Shown here piece by piece: positions 49,762 through 58,833 of a DNA stretch of 64,000 nucleotides (its first letter is position 1; each line of letters opens with the position of its first letter). A program made the position numbers and the translations under genes. Source of the stretch: Thermus altitudinis (lineage in GTDB: Bacteria > Deinococcota > Deinococci > Deinococcales > Thermaceae); contig NZ_JAKTNQ010000004.1 of assembly GCF_022760835.1 (NCBI RefSeq), forward strand, positions 27,632-91,631, given 5' to 3'. The notes below the pieces were generated by a model. That model ran no database searches. It saw nothing but the letters and a program-made list of their open reading frames with translations, and was not told the DNA's origin.

Positions 49762-50616
49762 TTATGGAAGGTTGGCCTTAGCCTCCTGATACTCCACCAC
49801 CAGCCGGGCCACCACTTCCTTGGCGGAAGGAAGGTCCCGGATGAACGCCACCCCGTGCCCGGCGGAGTAGACCTCCTTCCAGGCTTTACCCCCACCCTGG
49901 CGGAAGCGCTCCAAGGATTCCCGGAGAAAGTTGGCGGGCACCCCGGTGACCTCGGGGGTGTACTGGATATCCTCGGGGGTGGCCCTAAGCAGGGCTTCCT
50001 TGTACTCTAAAGGGGCCTCGGACTCCACGGTGGCGATGAAGCGGGTGCCGATGTAGGCCCCATCTCCCAGGGCCAAAGCAGCCAGCAGTTGCCTGCCGGT
50101 GGCGATGCCCCCGGCGATGAGCACCGGTACCCCCAGCTCTTCCCGTAGCCAGGGCCCCAAGACCAAGGGGCTTAGGGCTCCCGCATGTCCCCCGGCCCCT
50201 GCGGCCACGGCCACCAGGGCATCGGCCCCCGCCTCCACGGCCTTTCTCCCGTGCCTTAGGCCCACCACATCGCACCAGACCACACCCCCGTAGGCCTTCA
50301 CCCGCTCCACCACACGGGTGGGGTCCCCCAAGGAGGTGACCACCAGGGGCACCCGGCGCTCGGCCACCGCCTCCAAGTCCTCCTCGAGGCGGGGGTTGTC
50401 CTTGAGGATCAGGTTCACCCCAAAGGGAAGGTCCTGGGGAAAGCCCTGCAAAAACTCCCGGAAGGCGGCATGGGTGCGGAAGTTGAGGCTAGGGATCACC
50501 CCGATAGCCCCCGCCTCGGCCACCGCCTGAAGAAGCCTGGCCCCCGAGACCAAGAACATAGGGGCGGCCACGATGGGATAACGGATGCCCAGCATGCGGG
50601 TGATGGCGGTTTCCAT
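49762..50616 (-). CDS. Nitronate monooxygenase (2-nitropropane dioxygenase family)
   Basis: 284 aa FMN TIM-barrel: ITRMLGIRYPIVAAPMFLVSGARLLQAVAEAGAIGVIPSLN, VWCDVVGLRHGRKAVEAGADALVAVAAGAGGHAG (catalytic His region), VPVLIAGGIATGRQLLAALALGDGAYIGTRF. It oxidises alkyl nitronates; the physiological role is detoxification. TATAAT (50629-50624) ends 7 nt before the ATG. Confidence 0.92.
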   Translation of the reverse strand: METAITRMLGIRYPIVAAPMFLVSGARLLQAVAEAGAIGVIPSLNFRTHAAFREFLQGFPQDLPFGVNLILKDNPRLEEDLEAVAERRVPLVVTSLGDPTRVVERVKAYGGVVWCDVVGLRHGRKAVEAGADALVAVAAGAGGHAGALSPLVLGPWLREELGVPVLIAGGIATGRQLLAALALGDGAYIGTRFIATVESEAPLEYKEALLRATPEDIQYTPEVTGVPANFLRESLERFRQGGGKAWKEVYSAGHGVAFIRDLPSAKEVVARLVVEYQEAKANLP

Positions 50617-50635
50617 GAAGGGGATTATACCCGGT

Positions 50636-52039
50636 TCAAGACTCCAACCCCTTCCGCCGCATCTCCCCCCACACCCCCCGTTTGCGCCATACCTGGAAGG
50701 TGGCCACGAAGCGTTCCAGGGCCAGAACCTGCCGATAGCCTAGGCCCTCCAGGAGGGCAAAGAGGAGAAGGACCACCCGGTCCCAAAGCCGGGGATACCG
50801 TTGCAAAAGCAGCGTCTCCATACCCACCGCCAACTGGGAGAGAAGGACCCCATAGCCCACGGCCAAAAGGAGGAAGAGAAGGGCGAACTCCGGATTAAAA
50901 AGGCCAAGGAGGTAAAAGACCGGCAAGAGCACGTAGCCCAAAACCTCCACCACCGGGGCCAAGGCCTCAAAGAAGAAGAAATAGGGCATGGCCACCAGGC
51001 CCAGGCGTCCGTACCTGGGATTGAAGAGCATAACCCGATGGTTCCAAAGGACCTCCCAAAGGCCCCGGTGCCAACGGTTCCGCTGCCTCCTTAAGGTGGC
51101 CCAGTCCGCAGGTACCTCCGTATAGCAGATGGGGTCTGGGGTGTAAAGGATGCGGTACTCCCTTCCCTCCTCCCGGGCCCGGCGGTGAAGGCGGACCACC
51201 AGCTCCATATCCTCCCCCACGGTGTCGGTGCGATACCCCCCCACCCGCAAGGCCTCCTCCCGCCGGAAAAGGCCAAAGGCCCCGGAGATAATGAGCAAGG
51301 CCCCCATGGCGCTCCACCCTGCCCGTCCCATGAAGAAGGCCCGGGCGTACTCTATCACCTGCATACGCTCCAAAAACCCTCGGGGAAGGCGCAGGGTCTC
51401 CACAATACCCTCACGCACCACAGCCCCATTCAAGGGCCTTATCGTCCCCCCCACCGCCAATACCCGGTCATCCTCCAAGAAAAGGCGGCTCGCCCGTAAA
51501 AGGGCCTGGGCATCCAGGAGGCTATCCGCATCCACGGCGCAGAACAGGGGATACCGGGCCAGGTTCAGCCCAGCGTTAAGGGCATCGGCTTTGCCCCCGT
51601 TTTCCTTGTCCACCACGATAAGGTTAGGGTATACCAAAGAGCGGTACACGGCCCGAACGGGCTTGGCGGGAAGGGCCCGACGGTACACCCATTCCACCTC
51701 CACCAGGCGGAAGGCCTCCTTGAGCACCTCCAGGGTCCGATCCTTGGGCCCGTCCGCCACCACGATCACCTCAAACTCCGGGTAATGCAAGGCCAAAAAG
51801 GAACGCACCGAGTGGGCGATGGTCTTCTCCTCGTTGTAGGTGGGGACCAGGATGGATACGGGCAGGTAGGCCTCGCGCTCCAAGAAGTCCTTCAGGGAAA
51901 GCTCAGAAAGCTCCCGGGCATAACGGGCCACCATCCCCAGGCCAAAGAAGGCGAAAAGGGTATAAAAGAAGTTCAAAAGGGCGAAATACCACAGGATCAC
52001 CACCTGGTACAAGAACAAGAAATCCAAAAGGAGGTTCAC
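50636..52039 (-). CDS. Membrane family 2 glycosyltransferase (cellulose/hyaluronan synthase-like)
   Basis: 467 aa. N-terminal membrane helices LLLDFLFLYQVVILWYFALLNFFYTLFAFFGL, cytosolic GT2 domain with VSILVPTYNEEKTIAHSV, FCAVDADSLLD (DxD), TVGEDMELVVRL (ED), and RQRNRWHRGLWE (QxxRW), then C-terminal helices FFFFEALAPVVEVLGYVLLPVFYLLG. Processive polysaccharide synthase type. Last gene of the kinase/regulator/HEAT cluster; its start overlaps the HEAT gene stop (ATGA). Confidence 0.9.
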   Translation of the reverse strand: MNLLLDFLFLYQVVILWYFALLNFFYTLFAFFGLGMVARYARELSELSLKDFLEREAYLPVSILVPTYNEEKTIAHSVRSFLALHYPEFEVIVVADGPKDRTLEVLKEAFRLVEVEWVYRRALPAKPVRAVYRSLVYPNLIVVDKENGGKADALNAGLNLARYPLFCAVDADSLLDAQALLRASRLFLEDDRVLAVGGTIRPLNGAVVREGIVETLRLPRGFLERMQVIEYARAFFMGRAGWSAMGALLIISGAFGLFRREEALRVGGYRTDTVGEDMELVVRLHRRAREEGREYRILYTPDPICYTEVPADWATLRRQRNRWHRGLWEVLWNHRVMLFNPRYGRLGLVAMPYFFFFEALAPVVEVLGYVLLPVFYLLGLFNPEFALLFLLLAVGYGVLLSQLAVGMETLLLQRYPRLWDRVVLLLFALLEGLGYRQVLALERFVATFQVWRKRGVWGEMRRKGLES

Positions 52040-53175
52040 GCCGCCTCCCGTAATACCTGCTGGGCCATGGCCCGGCCAAAGGGATCGGGGTGGCGTTCCG
52101 CAGCCTGGGCCAGAAAGCCCTTGTTCATCCGCAAAAGCCCTTCCGCCGCCGCCCGGCGCACGTAAAAAGAAGGGTCAGAAAGCGCCTTCCACAAGGCTCG
52201 CTGGGCCAGATCGTTCCCCAAAAGGGCCATGAGCCGGGCGGCATGGGCCCGCAAGAACTCCCGTTCATCCTTTAAGGCCGCCAGCAAAAGCCCCTCGTAG
52301 CCGTGGGGTGGGTAGCGCAGGCGGTAAAGGGCACGCATGGCCGCCGCCTTAAGCTCTGGATCCGCCTGGTCTAAGAAGGGAAGAACCCTTTCCACCAGGG
52401 ACGCCAGCTTAAGCCGGCCCACAGCCTCCAGGGCCGCCCAAACCTCCTCCCCACCACCTTGGGAAAGCAAATACTCCACCACCGGCTCCGCCCGGTCTTC
52501 CAGAAGGAGGAGCACCTCCAAAAGGGCCCCCCGGGGTAAGGCGGCTTCCAAAAGGGCTTTAGCCAAGTCCAAGAGCCCTTGCCCCTGGGCCACCCGGGCC
52601 CCAGCCCGGGCGGCCGCCAAACGCAGGACGGGGTCCGGATGAGCCAGATACGGAAGAACCGCTTCCAGGGTTTCCGGCAAGCGGGCTTGGGCCAAGGCCT
52701 CGAGGGCCTCCAGCCGCAGGGGCCGGGAAGCCAAACGGGCCTTCAGGATGCGGGGCCAAGGGGGGTTCGCCTGGCGCAGCCATTCCGTTATCCGTTCAGC
52801 AAACTCCCCCTTCAACATTTCCCGCAGGTCCAAAAGGGCTTCAAAGGCTTCCCTAGGCCAAGGAGGAGGGGGAGGAGACCCACCAGCAAAAAGGATTTCC
52901 GTAAAGCGGGCTAGCCAGTCCTCGTAAGCCTTACGGTCAAGGAGTTCCCGGCTTGCGCTGTAGACGTGATAAAGCAGAATATAAGCGGCCAGCAAGCCCA
53001 ACGCTGTCCCAGTTAGGACCAGGGCCTGCCACAAGGCCCCGTAGACCTGGGGATAGCCAAAAAGGCCAAAAAGACGCCCTGAAAAGACCACTACCAGGCT
53101 TCCCAGGGCCAGGCCCTCCAGGAGCACCACCAGAAAGACCAAAAGGGCATAAAGCCGTTCACCGCGCCGCCACAT
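52036..53175 (-). CDS. Membrane-anchored HEAT-repeat protein
   Basis: 379 aa. Two N-terminal membrane helices (YALLVFLVVLLEGLALGSLVVV, ALVLTGTALGLLAAYILLYHVY) then HEAT-like helical repeats: LEALAQARLPETLEAVLPYLAHPDPVLRLAAARAG, VEYLLSQGGGEEVWAALEAVGRL, AMRALYRLRYPPHGYEGLLLAALKDEREFLRAHAARLMALLG, LSDPSFYVRRAAAEGLLRM. Likely a scaffold between the response regulator and the glycosyltransferase. Overlaps the regulator gene by 17 bp. Confidence 0.8.
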   Translation of the reverse strand: MWRRGERLYALLVFLVVLLEGLALGSLVVVFSGRLFGLFGYPQVYGALWQALVLTGTALGLLAAYILLYHVYSASRELLDRKAYEDWLARFTEILFAGGSPPPPPWPREAFEALLDLREMLKGEFAERITEWLRQANPPWPRILKARLASRPLRLEALEALAQARLPETLEAVLPYLAHPDPVLRLAAARAGARVAQGQGLLDLAKALLEAALPRGALLEVLLLLEDRAEPVVEYLLSQGGGEEVWAALEAVGRLKLASLVERVLPFLDQADPELKAAAMRALYRLRYPPHGYEGLLLAALKDEREFLRAHAARLMALLGNDLAQRALWKALSDPSFYVRRAAAEGLLRMNKGFLAQAAERHPDPFGRAMAQQVLREAA

Positions 53176-53521
53176 ATTCCTTTAGACGCTTTATCAGGCC
53201 CCCAGGGCTGAAGGGCTTGGTGAAATACTCTTGGGCTCCTAAAGCCTGGGCTTCGGCGAGGCTCCGCTCTTGCTTAAGACCCGAAAGGATCAACACGGGC
53301 GTAGACTTCCGTAGCTCCTTTCGCAAGTAGCGCAAGAGGTCTAACCCCGAACCCCCGGGCAGGTTGATGTCCAGGATGATGGCATCCCAATCCTCCTGGA
53401 GGGCAACCTTGGCGGAAGGGTAGTCCCGCACCAGGAAGGACAGATACCCCTCCCGCCCAAGGGCTACCTCCAAAACCTTGGCCACCGTAGGGTCATCCTC
53501 CACCACCAAAACCCGGGCCAC
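53159..53521 (-). CDS. Single-domain response regulator
   Basis: 120 aa receiver only. Acidic pocket VVEDD, phosphoacceptor Asp in AIILDINLPGGSG, Ser in LILSG and Lys in YFTKPF. No output domain, so it must act by protein contact, perhaps on the HEAT protein. GTG start with TAGAAT (53533-53528) 6 nt upstream, so it has its own promoter despite lying 22 bp behind the kinase gene. Confidence 0.92.
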   Translation of the reverse strand: MARVLVVEDDPTVAKVLEVALGREGYLSFLVRDYPSAKVALQEDWDAIILDINLPGGSGLDLLRYLRKELRKSTPVLILSGLKQERSLAEAQALGAQEYFTKPFSPGGLIKRLKEYVAAR

Positions 53522-53543
53522 ACCCCCATTCTAAGAGGAGAAG

Positions 53544-55706
53544 CTACCGAAGCCTTTGCAACAAGGCTTGGACCTCGGGATCGGGGTTTCGCTTAGCCTC
53601 TTGCGTAAGTAGCCCCCGGGCCTCCTCCACCCTTCCTTGTTCCAAGAGGGCCTTGGCCAAGGTGAAGCGGGCCAAGGGGTAGCTGGGTTCCACCGCCAGC
53701 ACCTGCCGAGCGAGGAGCTCCGCCTCCTTGGCCCGGCCCAGGGCCAGGACCACCTCGGAAAGCCCCCAGCGGGCATCCAGGTTCCCCGGGTCTTCCCTCA
53801 GCACCTTCCGGTAGCTCTCCTCCGCCTCCCCATAACGCTTCAAGTGGTAGAGGAGCCGGGCGTAGCGCACCCGGGTATCAGGGCTATCCAAAAGGGCTAG
53901 GGCCTTCTCGTAAAGGGGCTTAGCCTCGCCATGGCGGCCCTGGAGGTAAAGGGCAAAGGCCAGCTCGCCCAAGGCCTCGGCATCGTCGGGAAAGACGGAA
54001 ACCGCCCGGCGCAAAAAGGCCTCCGCCCCAGCCGGGTCCTGGGGAAGCCTCTTCCGACCCTCGTAAAAGCTTTTCCGTTCCCGGAAGGGCACGGGGTCCG
54101 AGGGGTAGCCCTCGAGGCCCACCTCATCCAAGGCCATGGCCCGCACCTGGCTCACGCGGTCCGCCTGGGGCAGGTAGCGGAACACGTTACCCTCTACCCT
54201 GGCGGAAAGGACCACGGCATCCCCGCTGCGAACCTCCACCCGGAAGCCCCGGCTCCCCTCGGGGCCCAGCATGCGGAACACCACCTCGCCCTCAGGCCCC
54301 GGCGCCGGGCGCACCAGGGGAGCAGGAAGAAGCTTCCGCCTAACCCCCGTTCCCAGAACCGCTCCTTCCCCGGCAGGAAGCGTTTCCTGCCCCAAGGCCA
54401 CCTTTCCCCGGTAAAGGGAAAGGCGGGCCCCGCTTTCCCGGGAAAGGCGCAGGTGGGTCCCCGTGGGCCGCACCTGGCCCTCGGGGGTGGAAAGGGCCAA
54501 GGGCACAGGGGCCTCCCGCACCGCCTCCACCCCTCCTCTTTCCAAACGCACCTGCACCCTCTCTCCCCCACCCCAAAGGCTCCGCCAGCGCCGGGCCTCC
54601 CCGTGAGCCTCAGGGCTAAAGGCCAGCTCCAGCCCAGGAAGCCGTACCACCTCCCCGGCCGGTACCCCGCCGAAGGCCTGGGAACCCAAGGGGGCGGGGA
54701 AGATGGGCACGCGGGCCAAGGCGATCAGGGCCACCAGCAAGAGAAGCAGCCTTCCCACCGGGGCCCTTTGGCCCGGCCGGGGCCTGGGCAGGAGGAGGAA
54801 GAAGGTGCTCCCCCGGCCTAAGCGGCTCCTTAGACGGACCTCGCCCCCGTGGGCCTCGAGGACCCGCTTCACCAGGGCAAGCCCAAGCCCCGTTCCCTCC
54901 ACCTCCCCCCGGGTGGAGGCCCGGTAGAAGGGTTCAAAGACCCTTTCCTGCTCCGCCTCGGGGATCCCGGGGCCAGTATCGGAAACGGCGATGCCGTACC
55001 GGTCCCGACCCAGAAGGAGGCGCACCGCCACCCGCCCCCCTTCCGGGGTGTATTTCACCGCATTGTTGAGGACGTTCAGCACTGCCTGATAGAGCCATTC
55101 CTTATCCCCGTATACCCAGGCCTCCCGTTTCGGCAGGACCAAGCGGAGCCGGATTCCCTTCCTTCGGGCCAGAGGCCGCACTTCCTCCGAAACCTGGAGA
55201 AGAAGGGCCTTGAGGTCCACCCGTTCACTTTTAAGCCGCACCCCCTGGCCCAGGCGCAGGTACTCCTGGGCCTTTTGCAGGAGTTCTTGGATGCGACGGG
55301 CACTCCTTTCGGCGATAGAAAGGAGTTCCTTAGCCTCTTCCGGAAGGTCCCCGGTTTCCAGGGCAAGTTCCAAGGCCCCCAAAACGCTCATCAAGGGGTT
55401 TTTGATCTCGTGAAGCAAAAGGCGAAGGAGCCTGGCGCTCTCCTCCTGGCTCTTTAAAAGAGCAAGCTCCCGCTCCCGTAGCTCCCACACCTCGCGGAAG
55501 GCCCGAAGGAGGAGGCGCAAAGCCTCCTGGGTTGCCGGAGGCGGGGGCGGCCCTTCCCAGTAAAGGGCCATATCCCCCTCTTGCCAAAGCTTTTCTCCCC
55601 GTAAAGGACCTTCGGGAAGCACCTCCCCCCGGAAAAGGAGCCGCACGGGATACCGGCGGAGAAGCTCCGCCATGAACCCCAGGTCGGTGGGGGGAGCCTT
55701 TACCAT
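53544..55706 (-). CDS. Histidine kinase with C-terminal membrane helix, FecR-like and TPR parts
   Basis: 720 aa. N-terminal ~85 residues unrecognised; dimerisation/H-box RLLLHEIKNPLMSVLGALE (His99); ATPase N box NVLNNAVKYT, G1 SDTGPGIPE, G2 EGTGLGLALVKRV (to ~307). Then a single membrane helix GRLLLLLVALIALARVPIF (318-336), a FecR-like beta region (STPEGQVRPTGTHLRLSRESG...GKVALGQETLPAGEGAVL) and TPR repeats (~590-720). Topology therefore places kinase inside and FecR/TPR outside, the reverse of normal kinases whose sensor precedes the kinase. TAGAAT (55724-55719) lies 12 nt before the ATG. Confidence 0.85.
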   Translation of the reverse strand: MVKAPPTDLGFMAELLRRYPVRLLFRGEVLPEGPLRGEKLWQEGDMALYWEGPPPPPATQEALRLLLRAFREVWELRERELALLKSQEESARLLRLLLHEIKNPLMSVLGALELALETGDLPEEAKELLSIAERSARRIQELLQKAQEYLRLGQGVRLKSERVDLKALLLQVSEEVRPLARRKGIRLRLVLPKREAWVYGDKEWLYQAVLNVLNNAVKYTPEGGRVAVRLLLGRDRYGIAVSDTGPGIPEAEQERVFEPFYRASTRGEVEGTGLGLALVKRVLEAHGGEVRLRSRLGRGSTFFLLLPRPRPGQRAPVGRLLLLLVALIALARVPIFPAPLGSQAFGGVPAGEVVRLPGLELAFSPEAHGEARRWRSLWGGGERVQVRLERGGVEAVREAPVPLALSTPEGQVRPTGTHLRLSRESGARLSLYRGKVALGQETLPAGEGAVLGTGVRRKLLPAPLVRPAPGPEGEVVFRMLGPEGSRGFRVEVRSGDAVVLSARVEGNVFRYLPQADRVSQVRAMALDEVGLEGYPSDPVPFRERKSFYEGRKRLPQDPAGAEAFLRRAVSVFPDDAEALGELAFALYLQGRHGEAKPLYEKALALLDSPDTRVRYARLLYHLKRYGEAEESYRKVLREDPGNLDARWGLSEVVLALGRAKEAELLARQVLAVEPSYPLARFTLAKALLEQGRVEEARGLLTQEAKRNPDPEVQALLQRLR

Positions 55707-55748
55707 CCTTACTAGGCTATTCTAGCCCTTTGAAAAGGATGTGAAAGC

Positions 55749-56066
55749 CTAGGGCTTGGGAGCCATCACCACCAGGAGAAGGGCGGGGTTTGCCGACTCG
55801 TTGCGCACGCCATGGGCCTCCCCTGAGCGGGCGATGGCCGCCATCCCTGGGGCCAAAAGGGCTTCCTCCTCCCCGATGCGCACTACCACCTCGCCCTCCA
55901 AGACGTAGTACACCTTGTCGGAACCCTCGTGGGTGTGCACCTTTTGCGCCTGTCCCGGAAGCAGGGCATAGAGGTCAAAAAACATTCCCTCTGACTCAAA
56001 AACGGGAATTTTGGCCATCTTTTCCGGGTTATACCGCACCAGGCTCCGCAGGTCTTTAATCTCCAT
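55749..56066 (-). CDS. Single cupin-domain protein
   Basis: 105 aa. Cupin motif 1 HTHEGSDKVYYVLEGEVVVRIG and motif 2 APGMAAIARSGEAHGVRNES give a metal site of His/His/Glu and His. Function unknown; small cupins act as enzymes or ligand binders. TAGACT (56079-56074) lies 7 nt before the ATG. Confidence 0.88.
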   Translation of the reverse strand: MEIKDLRSLVRYNPEKMAKIPVFESEGMFFDLYALLPGQAQKVHTHEGSDKVYYVLEGEVVVRIGEEEALLAPGMAAIARSGEAHGVRNESANPALLLVVMAPKP

Positions 56067-56080
56067 GGCCCCAAGTCTAC

Positions 56081-56110
56081 TTGACGAAAGCCCAAGCGGG
56101 GCACTACACT
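56081..56110 (+). promoter_or_regulatory. Strong promoter of tRNA-Pro
   Basis: TTGACG (56081-56086), 18-bp spacer, TACACT (56105-56110); start expected about 7 nt before the tRNA. Confidence 0.8.
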
Positions 56111-56123
56111 AACCTTTGCGCGC

Positions 56124-56200
56124 CGGGGAGTAGCGCAGCCTGGTAGCGCACACGCTTGGGGTGCGTGTGGTCGTCGGTTCAAATCCGGCCTCCCCGACCA
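56124..56200 (+). tRNA. tRNA-Pro (GGG)
   Basis: Acceptor CGGGGAG/CTCCCCG, anticodon stem CACGC/GCGTG around TTGGGGT gives GGG, T-loop GGTTCAAATCC, discriminator A and CCA encoded (56198-56200). Confidence 0.96.
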
Positions 56201-56204
56201 AAAG

Positions 56205-56226
56205 CCCCCGCCCAAACGGGCGGGGG
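56205..56226 (+). terminator. Terminator after tRNA-Pro
   Basis: Perfect 9-bp stem CCCCCGCCC/GGGCGGGGG with loop AAAC, then ATTGTCTTT. It may also end the convergent Calvin-cycle operon. Confidence 0.7.
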
Positions 56227-56285
56227 ATTGTCTTTGGCTGGCGCGGCCCGGGGTTTCCACCCTGGCCGTGCCCGGGTGGGGTGGG

Positions 56286-57209
56286 TTATGCCCGGCCCAC
56301 CGTGCCCATCAGCTCAAACTTTTCCCGGATCACCTGCTTCAGGTAGTCCCGGCCTTTGCCGATGATCTTGCGGGGATCAAACTCCTTGGGATTGCCCACC
56401 ACTACTTCCCGGATGCCCAGGGTCATGGCCAGGCGCAGGTCGGTGTCAATGTTGATCTTGGCAATGCCGTTGGGAATGGCCTTTTTGATATCCTCATCGT
56501 GGATACCCGTGGCCTCCTTCAGCTCAGCCCCCGTGGCCAAGAGCTTCTCCTTAAGCCAGGTGGGTACCCCGCTGGCCCCGTGGAGCACCAAGGGGATGGA
56601 AACCCGCTTGCTGATCTCCTCGAGGCGCTTGTGGTCAATGTAGGGCCGGCCCTTCCCCTTATAGGCCCCGTGGCTGGTGCCGATGGCGATGGCCAGATAG
56701 TCTATGCCCGTTTCCGCCACGAAGCGCTCCGCCTCCTCGGGATCGGTGAGGAAGGCCTCGGCCTCGGAGACCTGGATGTTGTCCTCAATGCCCTGAAGCC
56801 GGCCCAGCTCCGCCTCCACGCTCACCCCCACCGCATGGGCCGCCTCCACCACCTTCTTGGTCTCGGCCACATTCTCCTCAAAGGGGTGGTGGCTGGCATC
56901 AATCATCACGCTGGTGAAGCCCGCCCTCAGGGCCTGCATCACCATCTTGAAGTCGGCCCCGTGGTCCAGGTGCAGGACCACGGGCACCTTGGTGCGGCTG
57001 GCCATATCCTTCACCAGGTTGGCCAGGTTCTCCATTCCGGCGTACTTCCGGGCCCCGTCGGAAACCTGAATGAAGACGGGAGCCCGTAGTTCATCGGCTA
57101 CCTCCAGGATAGCCTGGGTAATCTCCAGGTTATTGGTGTTGAAACTGGGAACCGCATAGCCTTCCCGCCGTGCCTTATCCAGAACCTCTTTACCGATCGC
57201 CAAGGGCAT
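56286..57209 (-). CDS. fba: Class II fructose-bisphosphate aldolase
   Basis: 307 aa. Zinc aldolase: PSFNTNNLEITQAIL, VVLHLDHGADFKMVMQALRAGFTSVMIDASHHPFEENV, VEAELGRLQG, VLHGASGVP and KINIDTDLRLAM. Converts FBP to triose phosphates and back (also sedoheptulose bisphosphate in the Calvin cycle). Overlaps rpe by 20 bp, so it is the last gene of the cbb operon; it may also serve glycolysis. Confidence 0.95.
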   Translation of the reverse strand: MPLAIGKEVLDKARREGYAVPSFNTNNLEITQAILEVADELRAPVFIQVSDGARKYAGMENLANLVKDMASRTKVPVVLHLDHGADFKMVMQALRAGFTSVMIDASHHPFEENVAETKKVVEAAHAVGVSVEAELGRLQGIEDNIQVSEAEAFLTDPEEAERFVAETGIDYLAIAIGTSHGAYKGKGRPYIDHKRLEEISKRVSIPLVLHGASGVPTWLKEKLLATGAELKEATGIHDEDIKKAIPNGIAKINIDTDLRLAMTLGIREVVVGNPKEFDPRKIIGKGRDYLKQVIREKFELMGTVGRA

Positions 57210-57858
57210 ACAGCACCTCCTTTAGCTCCTTTAGGTTATCAGCCACGGGCCGCTTGTTGAAAAGGGCGCTGCCCGCCACGGCCACGTCCGCGCCCGCCCG
57301 GTACACCTCGGCCACGGTTTCCCGGTTCACCCCCCCATCCACCTCCAACAAGCAGGCCGGGTTCAGCCGGTCCCGCATGGCCTTGAGGCGGCGAAGCCTC
57401 TCGGTGGCGGTGGGGATGTACTTCTGCCCTCCAAACCCCGGGTTCACGCTCATGAGCAGGGCCAGGTCCAGCTCAGGCAAAAGGGGCTCAAAGGCCTCCA
57501 GGGGGGTGGCGGGGTTGATGGCCAACCCCGCCCGCTTCCCCAGCTCCTTCACCTTCTGCACCGCCCGGTGGGCGTGGGGGGTGGCCTCAACGTGCACGGT
57601 GATGACATCGGCCCCCGCCCGGGCGAAGTCCTCCAAGTACCTTTCGGGCTGCACGATCATGAGGTGCACATCCAGGGGCAAGGAGGTGACCCGCCGCACC
57701 GCCTCCACCAGAAGGGGCCCGAAGGTAAGGTTGGGGACGAACACCCCATCCATCACGTCCAGGTGGATCCAGTCCACCCCCGCCGCCTCGGCCTCCTGGA
57801 TCTGGTCCTTGAGCCTCGCCAGGTCCGCGGTGAGAATGGAGGGCGCAAACTTCAGCAT
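57190..57858 (-). CDS. rpe: Ribulose-phosphate 3-epimerase
   Basis: 222 aa TIM-barrel: FAPSILTADLARL, WIHLDVMDGVFVPNLTFGP, DVHLMIVQPERYL, LMSVNPGFGGQKYIP, LLEVDGGVNRETV, VAGSALFN. It interconverts xylulose 5-phosphate and ribulose 5-phosphate, feeding phosphoribulokinase encoded 9 bp upstream. Confidence 0.96.
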   Translation of the reverse strand: MLKFAPSILTADLARLKDQIQEAEAAGVDWIHLDVMDGVFVPNLTFGPLLVEAVRRVTSLPLDVHLMIVQPERYLEDFARAGADVITVHVEATPHAHRAVQKVKELGKRAGLAINPATPLEAFEPLLPELDLALLMSVNPGFGGQKYIPTATERLRRLKAMRDRLNPACLLEVDGGVNRETVAEVYRAGADVAVAGSALFNKRPVADNLKELKEVLYALGDR

Positions 57859-57867
57859 CCCTTCCCC

Positions 57868-58833
57868 CTAGGCCACCCGCAGGTGCCCCCGCTCGATGGC
57901 CAGCTCCCGCATCTTAACCAAGTAGTAGGCGATGACCAACTGGGTTAAGGCCAAAGGATAGCTTTGCCCCGCCCTGTCCAGGAAGGTACCCACCAGGCTG
58001 GGGTCAAAGTGCTCCACGTGGTGGCCCAGGTGGTCCCAGATGATGCGTTCAAAAGTCAGGGCCCGCTCAGGGGGAATGTCTCCGGTGATATCCAGGATAT
58101 CCGCCTCCTTGCGGGTCTCCAAACGGATGGGCGCCTCGTCCTCGTAGGCGGAGTGGAGCACCTCGGAAAGGTCCAGCCGGGGCAGGGTGTGCTTTAGGGC
58201 GATGCGCACGTTCAGGGTGCTGGGGTTTTCAGGGTTGTAGCCAGGGGGGCGGTAGAAGCGCACCACGAGGTCCGCGTGCTCCTTCTGGGGCCAGATGAAG
58301 GCCCGGGAGTCGGGCATGCGCCTCTCAATGTCGGCGATGACCTCCTCCGGGGTGTAGCCCCGCTTGGCCACATCCCGCTTCACCTTCCACTCCCGCCTCA
58401 GTTCCTCTTCGGGATCCAGGTAAACGGTGAGGTGGTACCGGCTCCGCAGGGCGGGGGAAAAGAGGGTGAGGAGCCCCTCGAGGATCACCACCCGCGGCAC
58501 CAGCCGCCCCTCTTCTTCCACCGCCCGGGGAGCGGGGATGTAGACGGGTGGATCAAAGGTGCCCGTGGAATGGTTGTACACGGGCTTCAGGATGGGCTCC
58601 CCCTCGGAAAGAAGCCTCACGTGCTGCTCCATGATGTCCATGTAGTTGCACTCGGGGTTCAAGGGGGTGATGCCCAGCTCCTTGCGCTGCTTGCGGTCGT
58701 ACTTGTGATAGTCGTCCACGCAGATGTTGGTGGTCCGCTCCTCGCCAAGAAGCCGGGCGATCCCCGCGGAGATGGTGGTCTTCCCCGCCCCCGAGTCACC
58801 GGCAATGCCTAGCATAAAAGGCCTATGGGGCAT
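57868..58833 (-). CDS. prk: Phosphoribulokinase
   Basis: 321 aa. P-loop [17 protein letters not shown] (9-25), catalytic Asp region [31 protein letters not shown], and [15 protein letters not shown]. Makes ribulose 1,5-bisphosphate, the RuBisCO substrate. Length and HKYDR motif fit the cyanobacterial/plant-like class rather than the ~290 aa proteobacterial one; the paired regulatory cysteines of the chloroplast enzyme are absent, with only Cys38 and Cys62 seen. Starts 11 bp inside cbbX. Confidence 0.95.
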   Translation of the reverse strand: MPHRPFMLGIAGDSGAGKTTISAGIARLLGEERTTNICVDDYHKYDRKQRKELGITPLNPECNYMDIMEQHVRLLSEGEPILKPVYNHSTGTFDPPVYIPAPRAVEEEGRLVPRVVILEGLLTLFSPALRSRYHLTVYLDPEEELRREWKVKRDVAKRGYTPEEVIADIERRMPDSRAFIWPQKEHADLVVRFYRPPGYNPENPSTLNVRIALKHTLPRLDLSEVLHSAYEDEAPIRLETRKEADILDITGDIPPERALTFERIIWDHLGHHVEHFDPSLVGTFLDRAGQSYPLALTQLVIAYYLVKMRELAIERGHLRVA

